Shown one piece after another: positions 26,501-42,139 of a DNA stretch of 64,000 nt (position 1 is the first letter of the stretch; each line of letters begins with the position of its first letter). The DNA is taken from contig OY759267.1 of assembly GCA_963662155.1 (NCBI GenBank), positions 12,461,623-12,525,622 of the forward strand. The letters are read 5' to 3'. The notes beneath the pieces are model-generated. The model saw nothing but the letters and a program-made list of their open reading frames with translations, searched no databases and was not told the origin of the DNA. Position numbers and translations under genes: made by a program. The stretch comes from Lamellibrachia columna. Taxonomy: Eukaryota > Annelida > Polychaeta > Sabellida > Siboglinidae.

Positions 26501-28217
26501 ACCCTTTTACACTAGTGCTTAATTGGCAAGTTCACTTACAGTAACTTCATTATGGCTACGTATGAGATCAAGTTCAACTTCTCAAAGTTGCCGTCACCAA
26601 TATACACGCACACATGGGAGTGAAAATTAGTCCAGCTACGCTAAAACGTTACTAAAAATATTGGAGTTGAAAGTAAAAAAGTTAAAGTACATTTAATTTT
26701 AATTTCATGGGCTGCGCCATACTGTTAGATAACCCTATGTCACAGGTGTGGTAGTCTGGCAATATATTCGCTCACTAAATGAAAATCTATTCGTAAATCC
26801 TATTTTTGCCAATAAGATATGGCCATGCTATTAGCATCCAAAGCACAGAGTTCAAACTCAACTTAAATTTTGGCCTGTGCTGTCGGTTATCAGTCGCGCT
26901 GGTAAACTGTTTAATACTAATGGTGTCATTTTGTGACTAGTGTAGAACAACTGAAAAGATGGCAACATTTTTTAGTTGTTCCTCACTAGTTAAATTACAA
27001 TAATTATGGATCCTGCTGATTAAAAAATGGGGTGTACGCTAATTAGGGCATGTACGCTTAATAGGTTGAATACGAGATATATATATATATACTGTAGAAC
27101 TCTACTAATGTTACCATCCAGATGACTTAGATAAAGTGGCTTGATTAAAACTCCATCCTCAACGGATTTAGCTTATCACAAATCCGGTGCGTTGATGTCC
27201 TAATTTGTAGTGTGTTTACGTAACATCCACAGTCGACTTAATAAAAAAATGCCTAGTTTTTTTAAATCATTGAAAGAATTGACTTTAGTCGTTAATTCTG
27301 GTAAAGTTCAAAATGGGGGATACCCAAAATGGTAAGGAGTGTTCAAGTCAGTGCCAATCATGAGCTGGGCATGGACTTCCATCATCTAGCCGATCACATG
27401 AAAAAGTAAAAAAATTCACAAAGAGTGAAATTTATGAGTTTTCGGCTTTTCCATTTTCACCTCAATTAATGTTTGACCAAACATTAAGTAATTTAATAAT
27501 TTGTCTGATTATTTCACAAAAACTACATACAAAAGTTGCACAAATGAGCTAGCAAGTTGCAGTGGTTACTACTTAGGTTTGACTTTTTGCAAAATTAATT
27601 TAAAATGGGATTAACAAAAAAATTGAACTAAGAAGGGACCTTTACAGGAGTGGCTGAATTACAGAAACTGGTCAAATATACAGATGTGGGAAAAACAGAA
27701 TTGTGATACAGTGGCTGTTTTCAAGGGGTGGCCGCTTTCAGTGGTTCTACTGTATATTGAACAATAAAAGAAATTCAAATATTTCAACATTAGTTGTTAT
27801 GACACAATGAACTCACCAAACATTTGTCAGTGCAGCATGATGCAGTTGTATGTGGTATCTCGATTAAGTTGAAAATCTTGTGCAGTGCGCACGTGCTACA
27901 AACAATCCAGCCCTGTTTGTTCGGATTTTCGATTTAATCAAGACACCACATGTAGCTGCTGTGTTGACCACAAAAGGCTGACGAGTTTATTGTTTCATGA
28001 CAAAAACTGATGGTAAAAATTTTTTTATATTATGTATATTTATACAGAACGGTACTTAACTTATGATGCTAGTGACCAAGGATCCTAGTTTCTTTGCTGA
28101 AACAAGAAGAACTATAGTTAAGTTATTGTACTTATTGACATGTACATACAAAGTCACATAACCAAATCGGTGTGTGATGTATATATACCATATAAAGTAA
28201 AACCCAATTAACTCGTA

Positions 28218-28289
<72 letters not shown>

Positions 28290-31200
28290 ATATAATTACA
28301 CACATATATAGCACTGCATGCACCGCACGCGCCGCACACATCCAGACAAGTTATTTATATTGTTAAATAATTTTTTTTTTGTACCTTAGACTATAATATT
28401 TGGTTTACTTTGCAAAGAACATATGAAACAGCATATGAAACTTGCTGAGTAACACAATCAATACTTTGTCATTTTAATGTTCATGTTTCGAACATTGTCT
28501 ATATGTAATGCTGTTGTAGGTATTCTTCGATCCACTATGGAGAAGCTGGTGATAGGGTGAACTTAGTAACCCCGCCCCCTCCACCAGAGTTTGAGGATGG
28601 CTATCACAAAAGCCCTGACACTGGCGAGTTGCATTTCCGCAGTCATCTTCTCATGTGTTTATGTGTGTCATACATGATCATGTGTGGATGGCATGTATGA
28701 CCATGTGTGTCATGCATGATCATGTGTGCATGTCATGTGTGATTATGTGTGTTATGCATGATCATGTGTGTCTATCCTACCAATTGTTGTGCCTTGACTC
28801 CCCTGGGCAGCACCCTTTTTTGCATTGTAATTACAGATGGTTTGTTTTATTGGTCAATGCTGTAAAGGTAGTTGCTAAGTAGTTGATATTTTATGGAGAT
28901 TAACACAGGCTGGTATAGTTGTAGCTAAGCAGTTGACGTTTTATAGAGATTGACACAGACTGCTATAGTTGTAGCTAAGGTGTTGACATTTTATAGAGAC
29001 TCACACAGGCTGGTATGGTTGTAGCTAAGCTGTTTGTGATTGACCCAGGCTAATGTAGTTCTAGTTGAGTAGTTGAAGTCTGAAGCTATTAACTAAAGCT
29101 AACATTACTAAGAGGCACCTTAGATTTGTGTAAGTATGTTTGCAATGAAATGCCACATTCACTGGACTCTCACTGTAGATGATGATGAGTCTGATCCACT
29201 GTATGCAACACCTTACAGACTTCAGAAGAAACGTGTAAGTACCTGTCAACCAGTTAATGACATCATCTCATTGGTTAGTGTCATATACCTGTCAGCTACT
29301 TAAAGGCATCTCATTGCTTAGTTTCCTGTAAGTACTTGTCAACCACTTAATGACATAGCATTGCTTAGTGTCCATTAAGTATATGTGAACCACTTCATGA
29401 CATCTCATTGCCTAGTGTCCTGTAAGTACTTATCAACCACTAAATGACATAGCATTGTTAGGTGTCCTGTAAGTACTTGTTGGCCACTTAATGACATAGC
29501 ATTGCTTAGTGTCCATTAAGTATATGTCAACCACTTAATGACATCTCATTGCCTAGTGTCCTGTAAGTACTTGTCAACCACTTAATGACATAGCATTGCT
29601 TAGTGTCCATTAAGTATCTGAACCATTTCATGACATCTCATTGCCTAGTGTCCTGTAAATACTTGTCAACCATTTAATGACATAACATTGATTAGTGTCC
29701 ATTAAGTATTTGTGAACCACTTCATGATATATCATTGCCTAGTGTCCTGTAAGTACTTGTGAACCACTTAATGACATAGCATTGCTTAGTGTCCATTAGG
29801 CATCTGTGAACCACTTCATGATATATCATGCCTAGTGTCCTGTAAGTACTTATCAACCAGGGTGACATTACATAGGTTTGGTGTTTATGTTCCTAGTCCC
29901 GATCTCCACTATCAACAAAAGGTTCGAGTATGCGCAGGTATGAGCAGGAAGATTTGCGAGCAGTTGGTTGCACCAGTCCACACAACTCAGTGCGGTTCAG
30001 TGACACACTTGAGTCTGAGAGCAGAAATATGCCCTCAGTTTCACCAACACGGTGGGAAGTCGATGAAACAGTATGTTTTACTTATTTATTCTAATTTTCT
30101 CTATTAAACAATATTTGCAGGTGTATATACGTCAGTGGCCATTTCGTGAATCATTCCACATTCCAGGCATCAGTGTATAAACTGCAGTCAATAAATGTTT
30201 CAAGACATCTAATAATATGAACCTCTACCAAGTACACATTAGTTTAATTGTTTACAAAAAACAGTGAATAAAATTGTCATTGTCATGTGAATTATTCTGA
30301 TAACAGAGGTGTTTGTTTGCTTGCAGCCACACAGCATGACAGTAGAGTCCAACAGGACCGGTCTTAGTCAGACAGGCTCTAGAAGTGAGTCAGTTTTATT
30401 CATCTACCACGTTTTACTGTCAGTTTCACTTGGGAGTAACACTGAATGTTTAAGAGAAATGTGGGATTGCAACAAGATAAAAAAATTTAATATTCATGTT
30501 AGGCAAGTGTGGCAAGGGCCTCAACCTCCCATCTCCCACCTGTTTTTGGGGCCAACTTCCCATCTCCAACCTGTTTGTGGAGCCAACCTCCCACCACTTT
30601 GGAGAGTCAACCTCCCAAATATTTTTGATGCCAACCTCCCACTTCCTGCCACATCCCCCTCATGTTAATTAGAAGGGATATAATATATAAGCAGAAAGTG
30701 TTAATTAATTACCACTCGGCATAGGATAATAGCTAGGCCTTATCTAGTATATTGCATACCAGCTAAGAGGCTCTGTCAGAAGATTAACATAGATAACCTA
30801 GAAATAATAGAAAGAAGAACAACTAAGCCGAACCCAGATTTGTGAGAAATTAGCCATACAAAGACACCTGATTGCATGTGGGATGTGTGTTCACAATTTT
30901 AAAGACCAAGGACCAGTTTCATGAGTCTGTTTAAGTAAGTTTTACGTTGCACGTTGGATTCGTCGTAAAGTTACGCGAAGTAAGACCGATTAGACATTGC
31001 ATTTTGCCCTTAACTTTACACTTTATATCGGCAGGCGTAAGTTTGCTCGAGTTGGCCATAAGTTCAGTGTCTTGACCATGCAGGGACGTGGTTACTTATA
31101 GTTTGTTTATTTTTTTTATTTTCTTCTGCAGTTTACACAAGTCTTTGTTATTAATTATACTGAATATTCACAGCTATAACCACATCTTCAATTACCGGGC

Positions 31201-34200
31201 ACAATTGTTTAATTGGAAATAAACTAAATAATGTTGACGACTGTTATAGCCTAGGTGTATGACTAATGTAGCCATGATGTCGTATTTATTCTCATTGCTC
31301 ATGTTAGGGCCATTTTTATCTATTTAATACAATATGCCATTAAAAAACTCACAAACAGTTGCACCACATGGTGGATAACAAACAGTGACACCACGTGGTG
31401 GATCACAAACAGTGACACCACGTGGTGGATAACAAACAGTGACACCACGTGGTGGCTCACAAACAATGACACCACGTGGTGGATCACAAACAGTGACACC
31501 ACGTGGTGGATAACAAACAGTGACACCACGTGGTGGCTCACAAACAATGACACCACGTGGTGGATCACAAACAGTGACACCACATGGTGGATCACAAACA
31601 GTGACACCACATGGTGGATCACAAACAGTGACACCATGTTTTGGATTGCAAACAGTGACACCATGTGGTGGATAACAAACAGTGACACCACGTGGTGGAT
31701 TACAAACAGTGACACCACGTTTTGGATTACAAACAGTGACACCATGTGGTGGATTACAAACAGTGACACCATGTTTTGGATTACAAACAGTGACACCATG
31801 TGGTGGATTACAAACAGTGACACCATGTTATGGATTACAAACAGTGACACCATGTTTTGGATTGCAAACAGTGACACCATGTGGTGGATTACAAACAGTG
31901 ACACCACGTGGTGGATCACAAACAGTGACACCACATGGTGGATCACAAACAGTGACACCATGTTTTGGATTGCAAACAGTGACACCATGTGGTGGATAAC
32001 AAACAGTGACACCATGTAGTGGATTACAAACAGTGACACCATGTTTTGGATTGCAAACAGTGACACCAAGTGGTGGATTACAAACAGTGACACCACGTGG
32101 TGGATTACAAACAGTGACACCATGTTTTGGATTACAAACAGTGACACCATGTTTTGGATTGCAAACAGTGACACCACGTGTTGGATCACAAACAGTGACA
32201 CCACGTGGTGGATCACAAACAGTGACACCACGTGTTGGATCACAAACAGTGACACCACGTGGTGGATCACAAACAGTGACACCACGTGGTGGATTACAAA
32301 CAGTGACACCATGTGGTGGATTACAAACAGTGACACCATGTTTTGGATTACAAACAGTGACACCATGTGGTGGATAACAAACAGTGACACCACGTGGTGG
32401 ATCACAAACAGTGACACCACGTGGTGGATCATAAACAGTGACACCACGTGGTGGATTACAAACAGTGACACCACGTGGTGGATTACAAACAGTGACACCA
32501 TGTTTTGGATTGCAAACAGTGACACCACATGGTGGATCACAAACAGTGACACCACATGGTGGATCACAAACAGTGACACCACGTGGTGGATCACAAACAG
32601 TGACACCGCATGGTGGATTACAAACAGTGACACCATGTTTTGGATTACAAACAGTGACACCACGTGGTGGTTTACAAACAGTGACACCATGTTTTGGATT
32701 GCAAACAGTGACACCATGTGGTGGATTACAAACAGTGACACCATGTTTTGGATTACAAACAGTGACACCATGTTTTGGATTGCAAACAGTGACACCATGT
32801 GGTGGATTACAAACAGTGACACCACGTGGTGGATCACAAACAGTGACACCACGTGGTGGATTACAAACAGTGACACCATGTTTTGGATTACAAACAGTGA
32901 CACCACATGGTGGATCACAAACAGTGACACCACGTGGTGGATTACAAACAGTGACACCATATTTTGGATTACAAACAGTGACACCATGTGGTGGATCACA
33001 AACAGTGACACCACGTGGTGGATTACAAACAATGACAGCTCATGGTGGATCACAGACAGTGACAGCACGTGGTGGACCACAGACAGTGACCATGTGGTGG
33101 ATCACAGACAGTGATAGTTAAAAAAAATCACCAAAATGCAGGAGTGTCAAACTGCAGAAAGATCCTGAACTACACCTGAAAGGCAGATGAATGATTCCAT
33201 TTTGTATGTTTTGATATGTAAGCTGCAGTGTACTAGTTGGCAACTAAACACTGCTTCCATTTGCAGCATACATAGCATCGCCCCGACTGGCAACCCTTGA
33301 ACGCCAGCAAGCAGAGTTACAGCAACAACAGAAAGAGCAGAAACAGCAGCTTGAGAAGCAGAAGCAGCTGCACCTGTCAGTATCTATGCGACTCAAGAAG
33401 GTGGCATCAGATGCACTGCAGCGGTCAGCACCAGACATCAACGAAATGGGCTCCTTACTGCACGAGTCTCTCGGTGAGTCAACAACTGCTGCCATATAGC
33501 AGCTCTGTCACACATTCAGTGTGAATAAGTTCAGTTGATGTACAGTATATTGAACTGATGTTCAAGTGATGTTGAAGAGATGCAGAGCAGACATTAAACT
33601 GATGTTGAGTTGATTTTAAACATGTGTTTAAAACAGATGTTGAGTTGATGTTGAAAATTATGTTGAACAGTATGGGTATATCATGATATGTGCTACTAGA
33701 TGTCACTGACAACACACTGCAAAAAGAGGAATATCTGATGAAGTCATTTGAAGCCAGAATGTGCATCTTACAACAAGAGAATGCTGAACTTCGTCAACTC
33801 AACGAACAGCTGCAGGCCGAGGTCCACTCTGTGCAACGTATGGCCTCATTCACAGATGCTGGTATGGGCATATTTTTTCCTTGTTGCTGTCAATATTTAG
33901 AATCACAAATAATGGTAGGTGGGCATGCCTTGTGTTCTCAGATAGTGATACTGTCAGCTAGAAAGAATGTTCCTAGGTAGTACTAGACATGCCTAGTGTT
34001 CTCAGACAATACTAGACATGCTTTGTGTTCCCGGTTCTAATTCTTTTACCTTTCTTAAGTGCGAAAAACATATTTGTACTAATATTTTTATATCCATTAA
34101 ATATCTTAAAAATGGTAATTTGTTCTCCTATTAACCTCCTTTTCTCCAGGGTTGTTAAACCACATTCTTTTAGGCGACTTTCATAACTAAGGTATCTCAG

Positions 34201-37200
34201 TTCTGGAATCAGCTTAGTTGCTCTCCTCTGTATTCGTTCTAGTGTATATATATCCTTCATATGATAAGATCTCCAAGCTTGTATACAATATTCTCAATAA
34301 GGCCCAACTATTGCTTTATACAGACATATAACCTTTTCTCTTTTTCTGTTATATATCTCCTAATCAACCCAAAAATTTAGTTACCCTTATATTTTACATT
34401 AAAGTTCCCATGTCCTGTGTGTAGGCATTTACATTTCCCAAATTGAATAGCATGTTGAGATGGGTTTAATAATTTATGACTAACAAGGAATTCAAGTATG
34501 TTCCTTAATTAACCTTTCTAATAATTTACAAATCACTGATGTTAACCTCACTTGTCTGTAATTCTCTGACTTGTTTCTTGAACCCTTTTTAAATAATGGT
34601 ATGATGTTTGCTTCTTTCCATTCAAAAGGAACCACTCCCTCTTTTAATGACAAATTGAACACTTACAAGTGGCATACTAATTTGTTCTACTCTTTCCAGT
34701 AGTAGTTTGGGGGAATTCCAGGTGATTTGTTATCCTTCATTGCCTTTATTTTCATAGCTACCATTTCTGGAGGTATAATTAACTGCCCTAAATAGTCTGA
34801 TTTAGTCTCATGAAATTTAGCATCTGGAATTGGTAATGAACTAATAATATTATCTTCTCTGGTATAGGCTTGGGCAAGGATTTTCCTCAGAAATTGCTCT
34901 TATTTTTGCATGTCCACCAAACGTTATTATTAAATGTATTGGAATAAAATTGACACCACAAAAACTTCATTATGTTGATTGTTCATGTGTTAAATTTCTC
35001 TGTGATATCTCAAAAGTTATGAGTTCAATAGGCTTTCAAAAAAGCATATGAATACATGTTTAACTGGCCGTGGCGATATGCTATGCTGTTACGCAGACGC
35101 GAAGCGCTTCGCTTGGCATTTTGGTCCAATTGAAAAATCATGTGTAAACCATGCTTCATTCATAGACCTCGCGCCATGTCAATATTTGTCCTATCTGATC
35201 AAAATAAAGTTTATTTTGAAAAGAAATGATGATTCCACCAATCTGTGATATGATGTAAATGCAACCTTTCATCTCGGTGTTATTGTTTGGTGAAAATTTT
35301 TTCAAAAAGTTGACATCAGAATGCCTAGTGTGTAGTACCAATTGATCCGGCTTGAAATTTCCAATAACATTAATGCAGATTTGTCATGATGACATTTGAT
35401 TTGTGGGGGTGCCTGCCCTTGAAGTTTTGAGCGAGTTGATGCAAATTTTCCCCGAGTTCCGACACTTCGCAGCTCGCTTCTCATACCATTAGGTAAGTTG
35501 TTGTTGTTGTATTCTAAGAATATGTAAGATATTTCTGCATGTTATGACACATAATGGCAAACAGATTTGATATATGCAACATATTACATTTTACTGATAA
35601 TTTGTAGCGAATAATTTGAGTATTTGTTTATCGCTAAAAGTGGACCTCCCCATTGCAATGAAATAGGCTGATCCACGTCGCCTTCCGACTGGACACTAGA
35701 CCCTCTGTATCATTGTTTTGAGGGGTGGCGGGTGCCCGTCGATCTGGGCCCGCCGTTTGTTAACGTTCGTTATGAATTATATCTTCTCAGCATGTTATCC
35801 CACTTTCAGACTTTTAAGGTGTTTTGTTGTGTATTGTAATGTTTTGTGTAAAATTATTGAATGGACTGAATTCACAGAATCGATAGTTTGAAACGAAATT
35901 CACCTTTTCGAACGGAAATTCCGTGATCGCAAAAAACAAGCAGAATCAACGGAATCAATGTTTTGAAAGATCATTTAAGTTCTCAAACATACATTCCAAT
36001 TTGTACAATCATTACAAATTTGTTTTTTTTAAGCAGCACATAAAGGATGAATTATATCATATCAACAGCACGAAACCGAACTAAACATGAACTCGGCTGT
36101 GATGCACACCGGCAGACGATTCTGGCGACGGGTGTTCAAAATTACGATGCCCTTCATCTTAAATTTTGTAAATTTGTAAATTTTATTTGCGAACAATTAA
36201 AACTTGTTTAACATAACTGAAATGGTGATAAAATATTCTTTATACTGATATAAAACTTGGCAAAGATATGCATTTATTTGCTGGATTAATCGTGCATGAT
36301 GATGATTGACGAAGCGCATATACCAAATTGCAGCTCGGTTAGTCGATGCCGCACGATGCGGAAAATTATAATTGTGCTCCGAAAAACATTAGTGAATCAT
36401 CATGATTTCTTTTCGATCATTTACGTGTTTATATGACATTTAAGCAGTAATTAGAGGTGCGAGAATGTACATTTCGTGTGATAATTTCATGTCATTTGTC
36501 GGCACGCATCAGTAAACGAGTTATGGAGGCACTAAAAATAGCAGCAAAACTTCCTTCCGTTTGTTGTCTGGTTGTCCGCTAGGCATTACGAACCGTGCAG
36601 TTCACTGGTTAATAAATTCATGAATTAATTGTCTGATTTGTATTAAGTTTAAATATTCACAGCAAAATTTGTCTTTTCAAAAGGGAAAATTCGTCATTTT
36701 AAATGGAATTTACCTTTTGCTGAAATGGAATTGAAACGGATTTTGTCCTGTTTTGAAATGGAAAATGAGTGGCCCTAGAAATACACAATCAAACATGGTA
36801 AACGTTTATCCAAAGTGATCAATATTACATACATTCGTGATTACCGGTAGCTCAGTTTAATATTAATTATTATATAAATTATGATTATAGCTACATTTCT
36901 TTCATAAATTAACTGTCTAATCTGAATAGATCTACTACATATACATCTATATATGAAAAATAAAAACAATAATATTGAAATTTATAATGAACAACAAATT
37001 TAATTAATCTTCATCATGATTCTGATAGCCTAGTGTGTGATTTTTATTTACTGTATTGTTATGCTAGTTGTTGATCTGGATTCTGGACATAAATTCAAAA
37101 AAATTCATATTTTTTAGACATTTCTCCAATTTCTCATCATCAGTTGCTTGCAACATTACCTTTTTTTTGGATGAAATCACTAATTGAATCACTGAATGAT

Positions 37201-37989
37201 TGATTAGACAGCATTAACAGTGAGTAACATATTGTTATAATTAATTATTACTGTTTTAAAATTCAATCCAAAGTCTTTCACGTTCACTTTTCCATGTGTT
37301 CATTGAATGATTTACACTTCAGTTGAATAGTTGAATATCCTATTATTTTTTCATCTGATTCATTTATTATGTCGTAATCGTTGTTCTGGTTTCAGATCTG
37401 CTCCCAACTATCAGGAGGATTCACTCCAGTGCAAGGACAGTGACATCCAGGAAGCCCTCTTCACTGTTCACCGCCAGCATGAAACAGCAGTGATTCCTTA
37501 CTTGCTTGACTTTTGTCTCAAATCTAAGATTATCATTAGTACAGTTGTGCTAAAAGCATTCTGATGCATGGTAAATGACCTTGAGAAAAAGTATCTGAAA
37601 CTGAAGAAAAGTCATAACACAAGGTGTTCACGAGGAGGCAGCTGTTTACAAGAAACCTGACAGAGAGATACAGGGGGCATTTAGTGTGAGACCTGACAGA
37701 GAGATACAGGGGGCATCTAGTGTGAGATGTGACAGAGAAATACAGGGGGCATCTCGTTTAAGACCTGACAGAGAGATACAGAGGGCATCTAGTGTGAGAC
37801 CTGACAGAGAGATACAGGGGGGCGTATATTGTAAGACCTGACAGACAGATAGAGGGGGCATCTGGTATAATACCTGACAAATACAGGGGTGGTCTAGTGT
37901 AAGACCTGACAGACAGCTGCTGGGGTGTCTAGCCAAATACCTGTGCCAATAATCAACTGGTATATTTACAATTTTCATGTATATGTATA

Positions 37990-38085
<96 letters not shown>

Positions 38086-41000
38086 ATATTAGATTGTTTT
38101 TGGCAGTGTAAGGGCTCCATATAATCTGGCTTTCAGTCTTGTTGAAATGCCTTCTGTTGACAAATATGCCATTTCTGAGTCTACCAAAGTCTGCCGATGC
38201 TAAGGTTATGGTTGACTAACATCTTTCTGTAAACAGTACTATGCTACCCATGAAGCAGAACTCTCCCACAATCTCGAGTTCTTTGCCTTCCAGAATAATA
38301 TGCTTCTCCGATGAAGTGATATGACCTTGCTTTTGAAGAAGTTGGTTTTCATACCCCATTTCTTGCAGGCAGTTCTTCAGTTGAGAGTTGTAGTTTCTCA
38401 AACACAGTGGACATAATTGTTGTGTAATCTGCATATCTGATGTCAAAGCTGAGGTTGGTATCTAGCTTGAACTCCTTGCCTAAGCTCTTCAGGTCTGCCA
38501 TGACGAACTCCAGGAACAAACTGAACAGGATAGGTGATAACAAACAGCCCTGTCTCACTCCTATTTTCACTCTGAACCATTCTGTCAGTTGACCATTGAT
38601 GATGACTGCACATTCAACATTATCATACAAAGCTTCAATAAGTGATTTGACTTTGATATCAAGATGTATTTGATCATGATCACTGTTACCCAATGCTTCA
38701 TACATTCTCTCCCCTGGTTGGTTCTAGCATGTGTGGAGTAAGGAAGCTAACGTGAATAAAAAATGTTGGTCCTCACGCCCTGTACTTTTTCTACAGATTT
38801 CCATTGTGTTTGTCCGTGGTTAAAATCTCCTATTATGATGCATTCCCCTTTACTCACTTCCTTTACAGCGTTTTGTGTTATCCTCTTCGTTTATGTTTGG
38901 ACTTCGGTAAACTAATTCAATAGTTAATGTTGAATTTCCTGTAATAATATTGCACCAAACAGCTTCATCATAGTCTGCATTCCTTTCTAATTTTATTTTG
39001 TAAGCCTGAGTAGATTTTTTAATATATAAAATTACTCCCCCCCCCCTCCCCTTCTTCCTATTTGATCTCTCTTAAACATTGTGTATCCTGTCAGTCCTAG
39101 TTCAGCATCTGCTATATCTTTGTTGGACCATGATTCAGTTATACCAATTATGTGAGGGTCAGTAACTTCTACCATAATGTTTTATTCTTTTTTCTTATTT
39201 TCTATGCTCCTTGCATTTAAACACACACATTTAAAACTAGCTTCAGAAATGTTTTCTACACATTTTATTGCTGGTTTGTGTGTACTAGTGGCCTCTTGTC
39301 CTGTTTGAGGCAGTGGCAAAGATGATTTGTCACAAACATTTTTTAAACAGTTAAAGACACCTTTACTTGAGCCACTCGAAACTATTATAAACAAGAATTT
39401 AGAAACAGGAATTTTTTCTGACATCTTGAAAATAACTAAAGTAATTCCCTTATTCAAAAAGGAAAACAAAATGTTATTAATAAATTATTGACCAATTTCG
39501 ATACTTTCAGCAATCTCTAAAGTGTTCGAAAGAATAATCTACAACAAGCTATATTCCTTCTTCCAGAATCACAAACTATTCTATAAAAGTCAATATGGGT
39601 TCATGGATTCAGACAGGGACATTCTACGGAGTTAGCAGCACTCAAACTTACCAACATAATTACCTGCGATATGGATAAAGGAAAAATTCCTATAACAATA
39701 TTTTTAGACTTATCCAAAGCCTTTAATAAACTAGATCATGACATCTAACTATAATTGAGCCAGCTTATGTTTGTTTGTCCTAGACGGCTTGCACTTCGGG
39801 TGCCAAATTTTCAGGGATTAATCTATGACCCCATAAATGAAACGTTTTTGAAATACCCCGCATATGAAGGGTTCTTAATTAGTGGTTTTGATGGTAAATC
39901 AACAGATGTTCGTTACATAAAACGTTAACTTCCAACAATCACAGAAACCACGCGTGTGCGCGTATGTGCGCGGCGAATATTTCAGTATGTAAACCGTTTG
40001 AGAGTACGTAGCGCAAGTTATTCCGTCTTGGGGAAGGGCTTGTTTGCTAGTTTTATTAATAAAACTATCATATTATGGAATTAATGGATCAGAAAACACT
40101 CTTTTATGTAGTTATTTAACTTGAAGAAAACAGTATGTCGAATTTGATGGTACTGTTTTTAGGCCCTCTCCTATTTTTGGTTTACTTGAATGACATTACA
40201 AACACTAGCACAGTTGTTTAATTAGTGCTATATGCAGATGATTCAACATTAACAAGTACGTTGGGATCTTTTAATATAACGAGTGGTTAAAAGTTAATAA
40301 ACTGTCATTAAACATTGGAAAATCTAAATACAGTGAAACCTGTCCATAGCGAACACTGCCGGGACTGGTTACCACTGGGACTATGCATTATGTCCGTTAT
40401 GGGCAGGTGTCTGTTATGGAGAATTGTATTACCACTCACTAGGTGGTGCCATTATATTATGAATGGATATGTTGTCATTTGTTAGTTGGTATTGTTGCGA
40501 TCGGTACAAATCTATGATTAATAAAACAATACTATCTATGATTAATAAAACAAGAGCTGTCATTAATATGTGTGGGCCATAGATTAAGCTGGTGGAAATG
40601 TCATTAATCACATAGCGTTACTGCATTCCACTGTATGGAAACCAGGCAGTGTGTGGAGCCCATGATCAGTCTCATGTAATCATAATTTCTTTGAAACCCT
40701 CTATGAACAAATGATTAATTCACGGAGTGACGTAATTGAAATTGTACACGGTCCACTGCCGTTGGACAAATAGTAATATTGATGGACATATCTTTGTTCA
40801 TTCACTTTGTTTGGAGCTTGGCTTCTGAGATTGAGTTGTAAAAACAAAGCATGGTTATGATTAGTAGGGAAAGGCCACCTGAACCGGCTTTGATGTTTGA
40901 GAATCCAAGGGGTGACATTTTACACAGCTGGCAGTGGCCAAAGCAAGAGGCTCTTCTTATTTGGAGCACATTATTCTTCTTGATGACATAATGCAGATGG

Positions 41001-42061
41001 TATGACACAGATACATGCGTAGCTAAGTTAGTGCATATCAGCATTGGTTCAGCTGGTCGGAAATTCAGCTGATTCGCGGGATTGTCAATGCACTTTGACC
41101 TGTCCACAAGCGGCAGGTTGACTGTGAATGGTTGGGTCCAAATTCCCTGTCCACTGTCCACATTGGCCAGGTGGCCACTATGGGCAGTTAACAGACTGTG
41201 CAAACTAATAGCAAGTCATTCGGGACTTTCAAAAGTGTCCGTTATAGGCAGGTGTCTGCTAAGGCAGGTTTTACTGTATATGTTATTCCATTCTCCACAA
41301 AACGACCCAAGATTATCTTTAAAGATAGATAATACACCAATTGAACATGTAGATAATTTCAACTTCCTAGAATTAACGATAAACAAACATCGAAAATGGA
41401 ATAGTCACATTGATAAAAATAGCTTCCAAAATGTCACGTACGATTGGAATTATAAATAAGTTAAGATGATTCATTCCTTAATATGTATTACTAAAACTAA
41501 ATCCTTCCCCACATCAACTATTGTATACTAGTATGTAGATCTCAACCCAACAGAATAACAAAACTACAGAAGACAGCAATAAGAATGACAACAAACAGTC
41601 AGTATAACGCATACACTGACCATTTGTTAAAAAGTATAAAACTGTTAAGTAAAGTGGAAGATATTTTAAACTGCAACAATTAAAATTTATCATAAACATG
41701 TAAATAGAAACCTGAATATCTACAAAATATAACCATAAGACTTAATTCTGACTTACATACTTATGACACCAGAAGTCAACAATATATCCACATGGAATGT
41801 ACAAACACTGAACTGGCAAATAGAAGCATTAGACATGGCACCGCTGATGTATTCAATAATACCCCTAATTCAATCACGGACAAAATCCAAACTCACTCTC
41901 TCCAAGGCTTGAGTGTGTACACAAAAAACTATTTAATTTCAAAGTACAGCACAATCTGCCGAATTAGGCACTGTTATAACATGTGCACATTTAAACTAAA
42001 ATTACACTGAAAATTGACTTTAAAAAAATATTGATATGTGAAAACAATTTGACTAGTTGAC

Positions 42062-42139
<78 letters not shown>

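Noticed and set aside
31320..33114. Long repeat proteins (586 and 357 codons) in the 27-bp array
   Set aside because: Open frames follow automatically from a repeat unit divisible by three without stops. There are no flanking domains, and the array lies within a CEP89 intron.
41082..41459. 125-codon ORF as a gene
   Set aside because: It reads through the right end of the pogo-like MITE into the jockey-like reverse transcriptase; an artefact of the insertion.
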